A stretch of DNA of 55,864 bases from an uncultured archaeon (GTDB lineage Archaea; Thermoproteota; Bathyarchaeia; TCS64): the NCBI GenBank assembly GCA_938048735.1, contig CALIUM010000004.1, positions 1 through 55,864 of the forward strand. Reading direction: 5' to 3'. The first letter of the stretch is position 1. Each line of letters begins with the position of its first letter. This document shows, one piece after another, positions 1 through 8,457 of the stretch. A program made the position numbers and the translations under genes. The notes beneath the pieces are model-generated. The model was not told where the DNA came from. It saw nothing but the letters and a program-made list of their open reading frames with translations, and searched no databases.

Positions 1-3
1 CCG

Positions 4-730
4 GATGCAATAGGAAAATCCCAATAAAGGGAATTGAAAGACTCGGTTCTCTGTCCGATCCGATCCCTGGTTGATCGGAGATGCAATAGGAAAATCCCAA
101 TAAAGGGAATTGAAAGTCGACAAAACTAACGCTATCTTCCCCCAACTCATATCTGATGCAATAGGAAAATCCCAATAAAGGGAATTGAAAGAGGAACTAA
201 ATAAGCTGTTGAATAGTGTTACTAGGTTATGATGCAATAGGAAAATCCCAATAAAGGGAATTGAAAGGAAGGAAACCAGCAGTAAGGGCTACTAAACCCT
301 GTATGGATGCAATAGGAAAATCCCAATAAAGGGAATTGAAAGTCCTGACGGGCCTCGTCGCCCTCATCATCGGAACCCTTATGCACGATGCAATAGGAAA
401 ATCCCAATAAAGGGAATTGAAAGAAGGACTGCAAAAAATAGCATCAAAAATAAACAAAAGCGATGCAATAGGAAAATCCCAATAAAGGGAATTGAAAGAT
501 CATGTCCCTATTTTCGTCTCATTTTTTTGTTACATTAAGATGCAATAGGAAAATCCCAATAAAGGGAATTGAAAGAACTGTGGCTGAATCCCGCTCTTGC
601 CTAGGCTGCTGCCTATGGGATGCAATAGGAAAATCCCAATAAAGGGAATTGAAAGCTGACCATTATTCTGGTCATTCCTCACCCCCCTTTTTCGATGCAA
701 TAGGAAAATCCCAATAAAGGGAATTGAAAG
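4..730 (+). CRISPR. CRISPR array, 10 repeats and 9 complete spacers, open at the left window edge
   Basis: Ten identical 37-base repeats start at 4, 80, 155, 231, 306, 387, 462, 539, 619 and 694. Spacers are 38-44 bases (39, 38, 39, 38, 44, 38, 40, 43, 38). The repeat ends in ATTGAAAG, the typical eight-base 5' handle of archaeal crRNAs, and just before it TCCC-AATAAA-GGGA can form a short hairpin, so a Cas6 cut after GGGA would leave exactly that handle. The array is therefore transcribed on the plus strand, with its leader to the left of the window. Bases 1-3 belong to a further spacer or leader. The last repeat is not degenerate. The open frames on the minus strand across this array are translations of the repeat, not genes. 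Confidence 0.98.
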
Positions 731-764
731 TTTTGGCGTTAAGGTTTTTACTTGTAACAAAAAG

Positions 765-776
765 CTTTTATAAATA
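765..776 (+). promoter_or_regulatory. TATA box of the cas operon
   Basis: The sequence CTTTTATAAATA lies in the 66-base AT-rich gap between the last repeat and the first cas gene. Its centre is about 26 bases before the ATG at 797, so transcription should begin at or next to the start codon, giving a leaderless mRNA as is common in archaea. No Shine-Dalgarno-like sequence is seen. Confidence 0.65.
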
Positions 777-796
777 TTTTTAGTTTTTACGTTTGT

Positions 797-1120
797 ATGA
801 GTTCCATTGAATATAGATGGATGCCTCTGGAGAGACGATTTCCTAATATTATAGGCCTTTTAAGACGTCTAGCCGACGAAAAAATGTATGGTGTATTGGA
901 TCGTATGGTTGGAGCCTTATCTCCAGCTGCGGTGGAGCTGGCTCTCTACGATGCCGTGAGGGTGGCAAAGGCTTGGCCTGAGGATAAGCCTCCTCCTATT
1001 CCAATTCCATCGTCAAATGAGGTTGAGCGCTTCCTCGGGGAGGTTAGTGGTGGAGGGATAGAAGGCTTACGCCTAGCTCGGCAGGTGGCATTGAAAGCTC
1101 TTACGAGGGAGGCTGATTGA
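797..1120 (+). CDS. csa5: Type I-A Cascade small subunit Csa5 (Cas11a)
   Basis: The product is 107 residues, mostly helical, and heads a type I-A interference operon. Small subunits of this size (Csa5, about 100-150 residues) line the belly of the I-A Cascade complex, where they stabilise crRNA-target pairing. Family sequence conservation is weak, so the call rests on size, helical composition and its place directly before cas7 and cas5. The gene is one base from cas7. The ATG at 797 lies about 26 bases after a TATA box, which supports this start. It could be another small helical subunit, but the context leaves few alternatives. Confidence 0.8.
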   Translation: MSSIEYRWMPLERRFPNIIGLLRRLADEKMYGVLDRMVGALSPAAVELALYDAVRVAKAWPEDKPPPIPIPSSNEVERFLGEVSGGGIEGLRLARQVALKALTREAD

Positions 1121-1121
1121 G

Positions 1122-2114
1122 ATGTATGTATCGATTTCGGCCCGCTTTTTAGCCAACGCCGAGGCTATGAATATGGTCGAGAGCATAGGGAATGTTGCAA
1201 GGCACCGTAGGGTTCCTATAGTTGTTCCTAGAGAGAATGGCTATACTCTCATTTATGCGCCGGCTGTGAGTGGAGAATCCCTCGCCAATGCATATCAGCG
1301 GTGGCTGGCAGACCTGGCCGATAGCAGGAAGTTGCCTGTATGTGGATGCTGCCGACAGCACCTTTTCATAAAACATGGTGACCTAGAGGCGATTAAGCTC
1401 GTGAAGAGCCCTTGGGAAGATGCGTTGATAGAAAAGAAGGTAAAGAATCCTGCTGAAGTTGAGAAGCTTATCGTGAAGAACTGTGTCGTTGAAGATGTTG
1501 GAGGCTTTCTACTACCTGAGGAAATCCCTGCAAAGCGAACCTCAAAGTTCAGGGTTAGCTTCATGGTTCCAGCTTATGATGCCATCGAGCAGTTGGCGCT
1601 TGAGAGCCAGTTCCACGTGAGGTATGCGCCAGACCCCTCTCTACATAAGATCTACTATGTGGAGGTCGGATCTGCCCTCTACGTCTTCCAGATGGGGCTA
1701 GAACTCGATGAGATAGGGCGTTCTACATTGATGAGCAGAGAAGAGATAGTTGGCCGTGAGGAGCGAATAAAGCGTGTCGAGGTGGCTTTAGAGGCGCTCT
1801 CCCATATGCTGGAGAACAAGATCTTCGGAGCCCGTCTAGCTAGAACCAATCCCATTAGTGAAGTGCGAAGCTTATTGGTCTCAGTTAGTAAACCTCTCCC
1901 GTTCCAAGCGAGTCCACCCCATGCTCGTAACTATATGAAAGACACAGTTGAGAGGGCAAGAGACTTTGCTGGGCTGATAAGCGGTGAGGAGATCAAGCTA
2001 TGGGCTTATGACCAAGAGGGAGCATGTGAGGGTCTAGAGGAAATTAGTAGATATAACACCATCTCCAAGGTCTTCTCCGAGGTCTTGAACTATTTTAAGC
2101 AAAACATTGACTAG
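1122..2114 (+). CDS. cas7: Type I-A Cascade backbone protein Cas7 (Csa2/DevR family)
   Basis: The product is 330 residues, matching the usual Csa2 length. It begins with the family's RNA-recognition fold pattern (YVSISARFLANAEAMNMVES), followed by a segment on keeping and naming alleles of the RRM core and a charged central region. Several copies of this protein wrap the crRNA spacer and form the helical backbone of Cascade. A four-cysteine-like cluster, PVCGCCRQH near residues 74-82, is unusual and could bind metal. The gene starts one base after csa5 and ends nine bases before cas5, so the genes are clearly co-transcribed. Confidence 0.92.
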   Translation: MYVSISARFLANAEAMNMVESIGNVARHRRVPIVVPRENGYTLIYAPAVSGESLANAYQRWLADLADSRKLPVCGCCRQHLFIKHGDLEAIKLVKSPWEDALIEKKVKNPAEVEKLIVKNCVVEDVGGFLLPEEIPAKRTSKFRVSFMVPAYDAIEQLALESQFHVRYAPDPSLHKIYYVEVGSALYVFQMGLELDEIGRSTLMSREEIVGREERIKRVEVALEALSHMLENKIFGARLARTNPISEVRSLLVSVSKPLPFQASPPHARNYMKDTVERARDFAGLISGEEIKLWAYDQEGACEGLEEISRYNTISKVFSEVLNYFKQNID

Positions 2115-2123
2115 GGAATCCCG

Positions 2124-3011
2124 ATGACCTCTGACGAGGAGCTGGCCTTACTTTATATTGACCTCGTGTTCACCTGGGGTTTCTCGGTGAAATCTCCCTT
2201 CGTGTCGGCCGCCCAGCTGAGCACCCTGCTGCCCCCTCCCTCCACACTTATCGGTGCATTGTCCTACGGGCTGGCTAAGACCTTGAGATGGCCTGAGTGT
2301 GAACTTTCAATAGATTCAGGAATGGTCAGCGGCGCTAGACGGGCGGTTCGTCTCATAAGATCCGCCCATCTTGGTTTAAAGGAGGAATGTGGAACATATC
2401 CTATGATCTGGACTGACATATCAAGAGTCCACGCCCTGCCCTTTCTGCAGCTACCATATAGGAAGCCCGAGGAGAGAAGTATGTGGTTTGGCATCCACGG
2501 GTTTGGAAAGGTGTTGATGCCGAATGGACGAGTGCGATTAGCTTTCGTGGTGGATTCAAACATGGCAGAGAAAGAATTGGGAGATAACTGGCAAAAACTC
2601 CTGACAATGGCAGCTGGCTCTATAATATCTATCGGCTCAAAAGAGGGGCTCGTAGCCGTGGACCATGTAACTATTGAGAGGGCAAGGCCAGAAGCTAAGA
2701 GAGCTAAGACATCTTACTACTTCCCCCGTGAGTCTGTAATTTATTGTGATCCAAAAGTTGAAGAACTCGAGCAGGCTGAATTCTGGTCCTTTGACATGAA
2801 CTCGTTCCACTGGTTTAGTGCGAAAGAGGGAAGAACTAGACCCAAAGAGAGACATCCCCCCTCTATAAAACAGTTTATCCTGCCCATATTGAAGGGGAGT
2901 AGAAGGCCTTCTCAAGTAGATGTCAAAATATCATCCCAGGGAGTAGCCATCACCACGGATCTAGGGGATCCATGGAAAACAGTGGTCGGGAATAGGAGCT
3001 GGTACTATTGA
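2124..3011 (+). CDS. cas5: Type I-A Cascade subunit Cas5
   Basis: The 295-residue product has the Cas5 N-terminal signature: a beta strand (YIDLVFTWGFSVKSPF) followed by PPPSTLIGALSYGLAK at about residues 35-50. Cas5 caps the 5' handle of the crRNA in Cascade, and in type I-A it does not itself process crRNA. The TGA stop overlaps the TTG start of the next gene (TTGA at 3008-3011), indicating translational coupling. The start is ATG, nine bases after cas7. Confidence 0.9.
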   Translation: MTSDEELALLYIDLVFTWGFSVKSPFVSAAQLSTLLPPPSTLIGALSYGLAKTLRWPECELSIDSGMVSGARRAVRLIRSAHLGLKEECGTYPMIWTDISRVHALPFLQLPYRKPEERSMWFGIHGFGKVLMPNGRVRLAFVVDSNMAEKELGDNWQKLLTMAAGSIISIGSKEGLVAVDHVTIERARPEAKRAKTSYYFPRESVIYCDPKVEELEQAEFWSFDMNSFHWFSAKEGRTRPKERHPPSIKQFILPILKGSRRPSQVDVKISSQGVAITTDLGDPWKTVVGNRSWYY

Positions 3012-4174
3012 ACCGGTCAGCTATTCAAATAGCACTGCCCCCTGAGGGTTTTCTGATTCGTGATTATGCTTTAACAGCCTTGGCCGAGATAGTTGCAGGT
3101 GGCACAGGAAGTCTTGAGATCACCGATGGAAGTGCCATAATAAGGGGCGATGAAAAAAACATTCTGGCTAAATATGGGGAGATTCTTCAGCAAGACCTCA
3201 AGCATGTTAAACTTTTTCAACCTGACTTCAAATCGAGGGATAAAATTCTTGATCAGGTGCGTAGTTTAACCAAAACAGAACTAGTCGACCTACCAACGGC
3301 TAAAATGGAGTATGGTAAATGGGTTGCAACCGGCCAGAATATTCCAGACTCCTTAAGCAGATTAGAGTTTCGGCCAGATACTAAAACCATCTTAAAGTGG
3401 GGGATCGATCCTGATATAGAAGCTATACAATATTTTAAGTTGAACTATTACGCAGGAAGAAGATCCTTTCTCCCATCTAGATATATGAATGCCGGAATAA
3501 AGCTGGATATTCACACGACCATGCTGTTGTTGCTGGGGGCAAGCTTATCCTTGGTGGGAAATAGGCGTATCGGTAAATCAAATGTTGCGGTTCATCTCTC
3601 ATATCAGGATCTAGGCGCCAGAACCTTATGGGAGTCCCTGGGAAGATTTATGGCAGATGTCGGCTATCAGACTGAACCTTTGATAATATTCCGTTTAGCC
3701 ACAGCATTTAGATTGAGAGTCCCAGCCTTCCAACCCATCGCCATTTTTGAGATCTCTCTAGCCGGCAACAGACCCATACTTCTCTCATACCACACAGTCG
3801 AATTGGATAACTCTTTATCAAGGTTTGTTGAAAAACTCGGAACAGACAGGTTTCTAGAGAACCTCATGACCTTTGCCCTCCGCAACTGGAATGAAAGTCG
3901 CAGAGAGCTCCGACTGGTTGCCCAGGCAGCTTACAACATTGCACTGTCTATATACCTCACCCTAACAAGCTCCTCGGTGGATAGTGAGGGAGAACTTTAC
4001 CGCATCGCCCGTTACACATATGAAACAACAAGCGACGAGTTCGCGAGGGCTCTCATCCACTGCAGACGGAGCCTTTACCTGTCGCCTCAAGTCAGCGTTA
4101 ATGACGCCAAAAGCGAATTTAGAAGACTCCTCTCAAAGGTGGTAAATGCCCTCGAAACAACTAAAGGTCTCTGA
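3008..4174 (+). CDS. cas8a: Type I-A Cascade large subunit, Cas8a (Csa4-like)
   Basis: The protein is 388 residues, within the usual range for Csa4/Cas8a2. It lies between cas5 and cas3' in a gene set that otherwise lacks a large subunit, and opens with LPPEGFLIRDYALTALAEI, similar in style to Csa4 proteins. The large subunit recognises the PAM and recruits Cas3. I see no zinc-finger cysteines. The start is TTG, overlapping the cas5 stop by four bases. The assignment is partly by elimination: family conservation is low and cannot be tested here. Confidence 0.75.
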   Translation: MNRSAIQIALPPEGFLIRDYALTALAEIVAGGTGSLEITDGSAIIRGDEKNILAKYGEILQQDLKHVKLFQPDFKSRDKILDQVRSLTKTELVDLPTAKMEYGKWVATGQNIPDSLSRLEFRPDTKTILKWGIDPDIEAIQYFKLNYYAGRRSFLPSRYMNAGIKLDIHTTMLLLLGASLSLVGNRRIGKSNVAVHLSYQDLGARTLWESLGRFMADVGYQTEPLIIFRLATAFRLRVPAFQPIAIFEISLAGNRPILLSYHTVELDNSLSRFVEKLGTDRFLENLMTFALRNWNESRRELRLVAQAAYNIALSIYLTLTSSSVDSEGELYRIARYTYETTSDEFARALIHCRRSLYLSPQVSVNDAKSEFRRLLSKVVNALETTKGL

Positions 4175-4176
4175 AG

Positions 4177-6039
4177 ATGGACCCAAGCGGCTATATGGAG
4201 CAACTCATTGGTCATGCCCCAAGGCCTGGAATTCAAGAATTTTTCGAGGAGATAGAAAAGGCTGAAAGAAATGGAAAGCCCCTTACAATACTTCTAGAGG
4301 CTCCAACATCCTATGGTAAGACGGAGGCTAGTGTAGCGCTGGCAGCCTGGCTGGTGAGGGAGTCGAGCCTAGCTGAGAGGCTAATCCACATTCTGCCCTT
4401 CAGGGCGATTGTCGAGGAAAGCTATGATACCGCTAGATCCTTCCTTGAACAACACCTTCCAGAGGTCACTATTGGAGCGCAAGCTATGCATATTCTTGAC
4501 GCGGAGAAATCTCCATTCTTCCTGAGCCGATTAGTCTACACCACCATCGACTCCTTCATCTACAACCTCTTCAAGCTTCCAGTAGCCGAAGCTGAACGTG
4601 ACTACAGCCACTTCGACATCCCAAGATATGCCATATACAGTGCATTCCCGGTCTTCGACGAGGCCCACTACTTTGCCGGAGACGACCCCGCGTTTAGAGA
4701 CACCATAGAACACCAGAACAGGATGTTCGCAGCCTTCAGGGCTGGCCTGGGGGCATTAGCGCAAGGTGGAGTCCCCATCGCAGTTATAACCGCGACGATG
4801 CCGAGCAGCTTCATAAGGGCCGTGGGAGAGGCCTCAAACGCTCCGAACCGCGAGGCAGTCCACATTAAGGTAGGCTTAAGCGAGTATGAGAGATCCGGAA
4901 ACGGTTATAGAGAGATCTGCATTAAAGACCTAGATTTTTTTGAAGAAAGGAAGAACCTCGAAGCGCTCACAAGATTCATTAATGAGGAGAATATTTTAAG
5001 GATAGTAGAGGACCACCACTCACGTGGAGATAATGTTCTCATAGTTCGTAACACCGTGAAAAAGGCCTCAGAAACCTATCAACAATTTAAGGATAAAAGC
5101 GATGTAAATACCTTGCTTGTTCATGGGAGAATGACATTTGGAGACAGAAAACGAGTTCTAAGCGATGCAAGGTCAAGAATATGTAGGAAAAAATGTGTTT
5201 TGATCTCTACACAGGTTATTGAGGCTGGTGTTAACCTAGACTTTGATGTCATAGTCACGGATGCCTCCCCCATGGCAAACCTGATACAAAGAATTGGTAG
5301 GGTTGGAAGGAGGCCAAGAGAAAAACCTAGAAATTTCTATGCTTATCTGTTAGAGGGCGATGGTGATGGAGTCTACGAGAAGGAGCTGACCACCAAAAGT
5401 ATAAAAGTTTTAAAGGATATTTCTACTCATCAAGGCGAAGAATTTTATGTTGGCTGGAGAATGCCTGAAAGAACCATTATAAATAATAGAAAAGTTCCAG
5501 GATTCATTACAATCTTGGAAAATACATATCAAAATTGGAATATAGATTGGGATAAAAAACTGTCATCAACCCTTTCAGAGATAGATAGATATTGGCAAAT
5601 AGATCCAAAATATATCAGAGAATATTCAAAGATTATGTGCAGCCTATTGAGAACATCGGGAGTCATATCTCTAGGAGTAATAGAAGAAGATATAAAAACT
5701 ATGAGGAATTTAACGATTAGTAATTTATGGAGGAAAATAATAGATAATCTGGTAACAGTTGATTTATCTTGGTTAATAAGACGGTGGAAAGATATCTTAG
5801 ACCTCGATTTAGAAAAGGGCATTGTGCGCTACATTTCAATACATGAAAATGGAGATGATATTGGAATATACATAGAGGAGAGTATGGAGCTCTTCGATTT
5901 ATTCAAAGATGGAGCATATAACTGTAAAATTCTTAATAAGTTGAATCAATTTTTAAAAAAGAGGAGTAACAGGTCTTCTCACCCTGTAGCCCTAAAGGTA
6001 AGAAAAGACGCTTACACTGCGAGGGGCTTATTAACATGA
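4177..6039 (+). CDS. cas3: CRISPR helicase Cas3' (superfamily 2)
   Basis: This 620-residue protein is the DNA helicase that unwinds target DNA after Cascade binding. Visible SF2 motifs are Walker A in EAPTSYGKTEAS (residues 41-52), the DEAH box at residues 161-164 (VFDEAHYF), motif III AVITATMPSS, and the C-terminal motifs VLISTQVIEAGVNLD and QRIGRVGRR with its arginine finger. The HD nuclease is encoded separately, as is usual in type I-A. The stop overlaps the next start (ATGA, 6036-6039). The last third becomes distinctly AT-rich, unlike the upstream cas genes. Confidence 0.95.
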   Translation: MDPSGYMEQLIGHAPRPGIQEFFEEIEKAERNGKPLTILLEAPTSYGKTEASVALAAWLVRESSLAERLIHILPFRAIVEESYDTARSFLEQHLPEVTIGAQAMHILDAEKSPFFLSRLVYTTIDSFIYNLFKLPVAEAERDYSHFDIPRYAIYSAFPVFDEAHYFAGDDPAFRDTIEHQNRMFAAFRAGLGALAQGGVPIAVITATMPSSFIRAVGEASNAPNREAVHIKVGLSEYERSGNGYREICIKDLDFFEERKNLEALTRFINEENILRIVEDHHSRGDNVLIVRNTVKKASETYQQFKDKSDVNTLLVHGRMTFGDRKRVLSDARSRICRKKCVLISTQVIEAGVNLDFDVIVTDASPMANLIQRIGRVGRRPREKPRNFYAYLLEGDGDGVYEKELTTKSIKVLKDISTHQGEEFYVGWRMPERTIINNRKVPGFITILENTYQNWNIDWDKKLSSTLSEIDRYWQIDPKYIREYSKIMCSLLRTSGVISLGVIEEDIKTMRNLTISNLWRKIIDNLVTVDLSWLIRRWKDILDLDLEKGIVRYISIHENGDDIGIYIEESMELFDLFKDGAYNCKILNKLNQFLKKRSNRSSHPVALKVRKDAYTARGLLT

Positions 6040-6854
6040 TCTTGCTTGCATGGTGTGGAGAACCACTTGATAAGCATCTTTTAGATACCATGAAGACTTA
6101 TAAGAAAATAGAGTCGAAGACTGTGGAAGTACTTCTCAACCGATTATCTCAATATACAAGAATTTCAAACATGTTCAGAGATTATGTAAAATTTGCTGCA
6201 AGATTATCAATAGGAATGCATGATATAGCAAAAGCTCATCCTAATTACTTACATTGGAATCGATATAGATTACATTTAGAATGTGAGAAACCAAGAAAAT
6301 ATAATTGTGAAAGTTACTGTAAGCCAGATCTCATTCCACAATTTAGAATGCATGAGGTCTTATCAGGATGTATAGTGATGAGATATTTGAATAGGTTGCC
6401 GTTGATTTCAGAAATTGGTGAATCCCACTCCGCAATATCTCTTGAATTGGTGATGTCACTTGCGGTTGCATACCATCATGAAGCTATACGAACACCGCTA
6501 AATCATAGGGTAGAGGAACAATTATCATATTTTAAGGATTGGAACCCTCTAGAAGATGAGGAAGCAGGGATAATTGTCCGGAGGATCACAGAAGAGGCGT
6601 TGAATGGGGCCTCTTTTGGCCCAGCCTTAGATGAGATCCTCGATGAATTTAGTGAAGCGAGGGTCAGGTTCTCTGAAACCCTGAAAGCCTGGAGGGCTCC
6701 GGGTAAACCCATAGTTAAGCTGTATGCATTGGTCTGTGGACCGCTGATGATCTGTGATAACCTAGTTGCATTCCGGAATAGAGGGGGTAGGGCGCCCAAA
6801 TCATTTGTTAAAGAGGCCCTCATAGGCCTACCTGAACTCGGAGTCGAGAGATGA
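6036..6854 (+). CDS. CRISPR HD nuclease Cas3''
   Basis: The product is 272 residues with the HD motif MHDIAKAHPNY (His62-Asp63) and a downstream AYHHEAIR, the third metal-binding histidine pair. It is the metal-dependent single-strand DNase that works with the Cas3' helicase to degrade target DNA. The cysteine-bearing insert CEKPRKYNCESYCKPD (about residues 88-103) is typical of archaeal Cas3''. The start ATG overlaps the cas3' stop by four bases, and the stop in turn overlaps the next small ORF by four bases. Confidence 0.92.
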   Translation: MILLAWCGEPLDKHLLDTMKTYKKIESKTVEVLLNRLSQYTRISNMFRDYVKFAARLSIGMHDIAKAHPNYLHWNRYRLHLECEKPRKYNCESYCKPDLIPQFRMHEVLSGCIVMRYLNRLPLISEIGESHSAISLELVMSLAVAYHHEAIRTPLNHRVEEQLSYFKDWNPLEDEEAGIIVRRITEEALNGASFGPALDEILDEFSEARVRFSETLKAWRAPGKPIVKLYALVCGPLMICDNLVAFRNRGGRAPKSFVKEALIGLPELGVER

Positions 6855-7009
6855 GGATGAATTTCAGGCCATCTCTGTTTGACCCTGAAAAATTTGTGCA
6901 GCATCAAGAAAGGCTGAAAAAAAGGCTTTTTTCAGCTAAAAAGCAAAACCAGAGCCTAGATGAGAGGCATAAAAAAACTAGGGGGGGTAGTGTTTTTAGG
7001 TTGAGATAG
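6851..7009 (+). CDS. 52-residue basic protein coupled to the cas operon
   Basis: The ATG lies inside ATGA shared with the cas3'' stop, the same four-base overlap that joins cas3' and cas3''. The predicted product is 52 residues, strongly basic (many Lys/Arg, ending GGSVFRLR), with a central charged helix. I recognise no family. It could be a small accessory cas protein, the start of a gene whose rest is lost, or a chance frame. The following DNA belongs to a decayed vapC, which suggests that a boundary of rearrangement is nearby. Confidence 0.4.
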   Translation: MRMNFRPSLFDPEKFVQHQERLKKRLFSAKKQNQSLDERHKKTRGGSVFRLR

Positions 7010-7185
7010 GGCCTAAAAAACAATGCATAGTTGAGGGGGATGAGGCATTGGAGCCAGCTCTTCTCATCGCGGCGGAGCTGGAGGGGGAAGGGTACAAATT
7101 AACGACGATAATCAACGCCTTTGAGCTGTATCATGGGCCCAACTCTAGAAGGAATAGAGGAACGTCAAGTACCTCAGGAGAATAG
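7000..7185 (+). pseudogene. vapC (PIN toxin) N-terminal remnant
   Basis: This open stretch has no start codon but reads like the first half of a PIN-domain toxin: GDEALEPALLIAAELEGEGY, then KLTTIINAFELYHGPNSRR. The latter contains the conserved glutamate of VapC proteins (INAFELYHG). The N-terminal metal-binding Asp motif and the C-terminal half, with its other acidic residues, are missing. The frame ends at TAG 7183-7185. It overlaps the end of the 52-residue ORF, so one of the two is likely residual sequence. Confidence 0.6.
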
Positions 7186-7515
7186 AGATCCAAACCCTGA
7201 TATGGTCCATAGAGAAGCCTTCCAGCTGAAAAGAAGGGGCTTGGCGAACCTGAAAGATATGAACAAAAGATGAGAAAAAGAACGGTAAAGGGTAATCCTC
7301 ACCCCTCAACAAGTAAAGGAAATTGAAACTCCTATCACCTTCAATTGTTCCATTATCTATTAATCCTTCGATTTGTCCCCGGATGGGGGTATCCTCCCCC
7401 CAGTATGGGCTGTCTTCCAGCTCCGGGCCGACCAGATCATCTTGAAGTGCTTGACCTCTCCCTATTGCTACCCGCACAGGTAATCTAAGGCCCATTTTTA
7501 TTTCATTCTTTTAAT
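7186..7515. other. Region without a convincing gene
   Basis: This stretch carries open frames on both strands (a 46-residue plus-strand frame beginning ATG 7134, and a 116-residue minus-strand frame 7145-7495), neither with a recognisable domain. The minus-strand frame begins MGLRLPVRVAIGRGQALQ, which vaguely recalls archaeal beta-strand leaders, but no catalytic motif follows. I treat the stretch as degraded toxin-antitoxin flanking DNA. Confidence 0.4.
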
Positions 7516-7931
7516 TTATGGCATTATTATCTTGAGCCCTTTTATTTTTTCGTAGTGGGCTTTGTTGTTTTTTAATATTGGGGTTTTTGATGGTAGGCAT
7601 ATGCAGGCATTGAATAGATCTCTTATTTCTAGTGGGGTACATTCGATTTTTTAATTCAGCTCCTTTTTCGGCTGCCATGATTGTACTTTCACGGTTGAAG
7701 GCTACTATTTCATGTTGGTTTAGAAGGCTTTCAACTTCGCCCTTTCTTTGCTCACCTTTTTTGATAGATTTGCTCCCAACAGCAGCTCAAAAGCTGTGAT
7801 GCTTATCATGAGGATCTCAGCTTTCTTCCTCCAGAGGAGAAAGCCGATTTCCCAGGTTCTCATCCTCTCAGATAGTCCACGAGAACATCGGTGTCGACGA
7901 ATATAGCCTTTGCAGAACCCAGGTCTTCCAT
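7516..7931 (-). pseudogene. vapC: vapC (PIN toxin), frameshifted
   Basis: Reading from the ATG at 7931 gives the PIN start AKAIFVDTDVLVDYLRG, with the metal-binding Asp, and then TGA at 7862-7860. The homology continues in a second frame with EILMISITAFELLLGANLSKK (conserved Glu), moves to a third frame for VESLLNQHEIVAFNREST and AAEKGAELKNRM, and shifts again for EIRDLFNACICLPSKTPIL, ending at 7516. At least three frame changes are needed, so this toxin is inactive. It follows the AbrB-type antitoxin gene on the same strand with overlap, the usual vapBC arrangement. Confidence 0.85.
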
Positions 7932-8140
7932 AATTTTCTCACTTCATCCATTTTTTTTTTGTCCATCTCCTTGTCCCAAGCACCGGCAAGGTCTTCTATG
8001 GGAAGAACCCTCTTCATGATGGCCGTTGTTTCGCCGACCATTTCCATTGGAACATAGCTCCCCTCCTCTATGCCCATCCTCCTTCTAATCTCTCTAGGAA
8101 TTGTTATCCTGTAATTTCTAGTAACCTTAACCCTCACCAT
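7868..8140 (-). CDS. vapB: AbrB-type VapB antitoxin
   Basis: The product is 90 residues. The N-terminal half is a swapped-hairpin AbrB/MazE-type DNA-binding domain (MVRVKVTRNYRITIPREIRR, then MGIEEGSYVPMEMVGE). The C-terminal tail DKEMDKKKMDEVRKLW is a typical toxin-binding segment. Residues after about 72 are encoded in sequence that overlaps the start of the downstream vapC remnant and look unnatural, so the original stop may have been altered by the same decay. The antitoxin may still repress its own promoter, although its toxin is broken. The ATG start is clear. Confidence 0.8.
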   Translation of the reverse strand: MVRVKVTRNYRITIPREIRRRMGIEEGSYVPMEMVGETTAIMKRVLPIEDLAGAWDKEMDKKKMDEVRKLWKTWVLQRLYSSTPMFSWTI

Positions 8141-8426
8141 ATTCTTACATCTCCTAGTAAAATTTTAATATAAAAATATTGTATATGTAGAAAGACAACT
8201 GAACGCCTTGATCAAATCCGCATAAACCAGAGGATCATAAAATGAGCCCCGCTTCAAATCCTAATTTTTTATTGTGACCGAGGCCTTTCTCGCCCTAGGG
8301 CCTTTGAATTATTGATCCGGGGGATGACTGTTTCCACGAGCGAGCCACAATATTCTTGGATTCGCAGCCCCCGGCAAGGGTCTGTTTCCACCAGCTCTGG
8401 ATCAGAGCCACGACCTAAGCTGTAAT

Positions 8427-8434
8427 CTTATATA
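8427..8434 (+). promoter_or_regulatory. TATA box of vapBC pair 1
   Basis: CTTATATA lies about 27-30 bases before the start codons TTG 8458 / GTG 8461, giving a leaderless or nearly leaderless transcript. I see no clear palindrome next to it, unlike the second vapBC promoter. Confidence 0.55.
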
Positions 8435-8457
8435 GTAGTCCTTATTTAGATTACATT

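Noticed and set aside
222-760. Minus-strand ORFs of 70-76 residues with a repeated NSLYWDFPIAS-like peptide
   Set aside because: They are translations of the CRISPR repeat on the non-transcribed strand.
7145-7495. 116-residue minus-strand ORF
   Set aside because: No recognisable domain and odd composition; the opposite strand carries vapC remnants, so an accidental frame is more likely.
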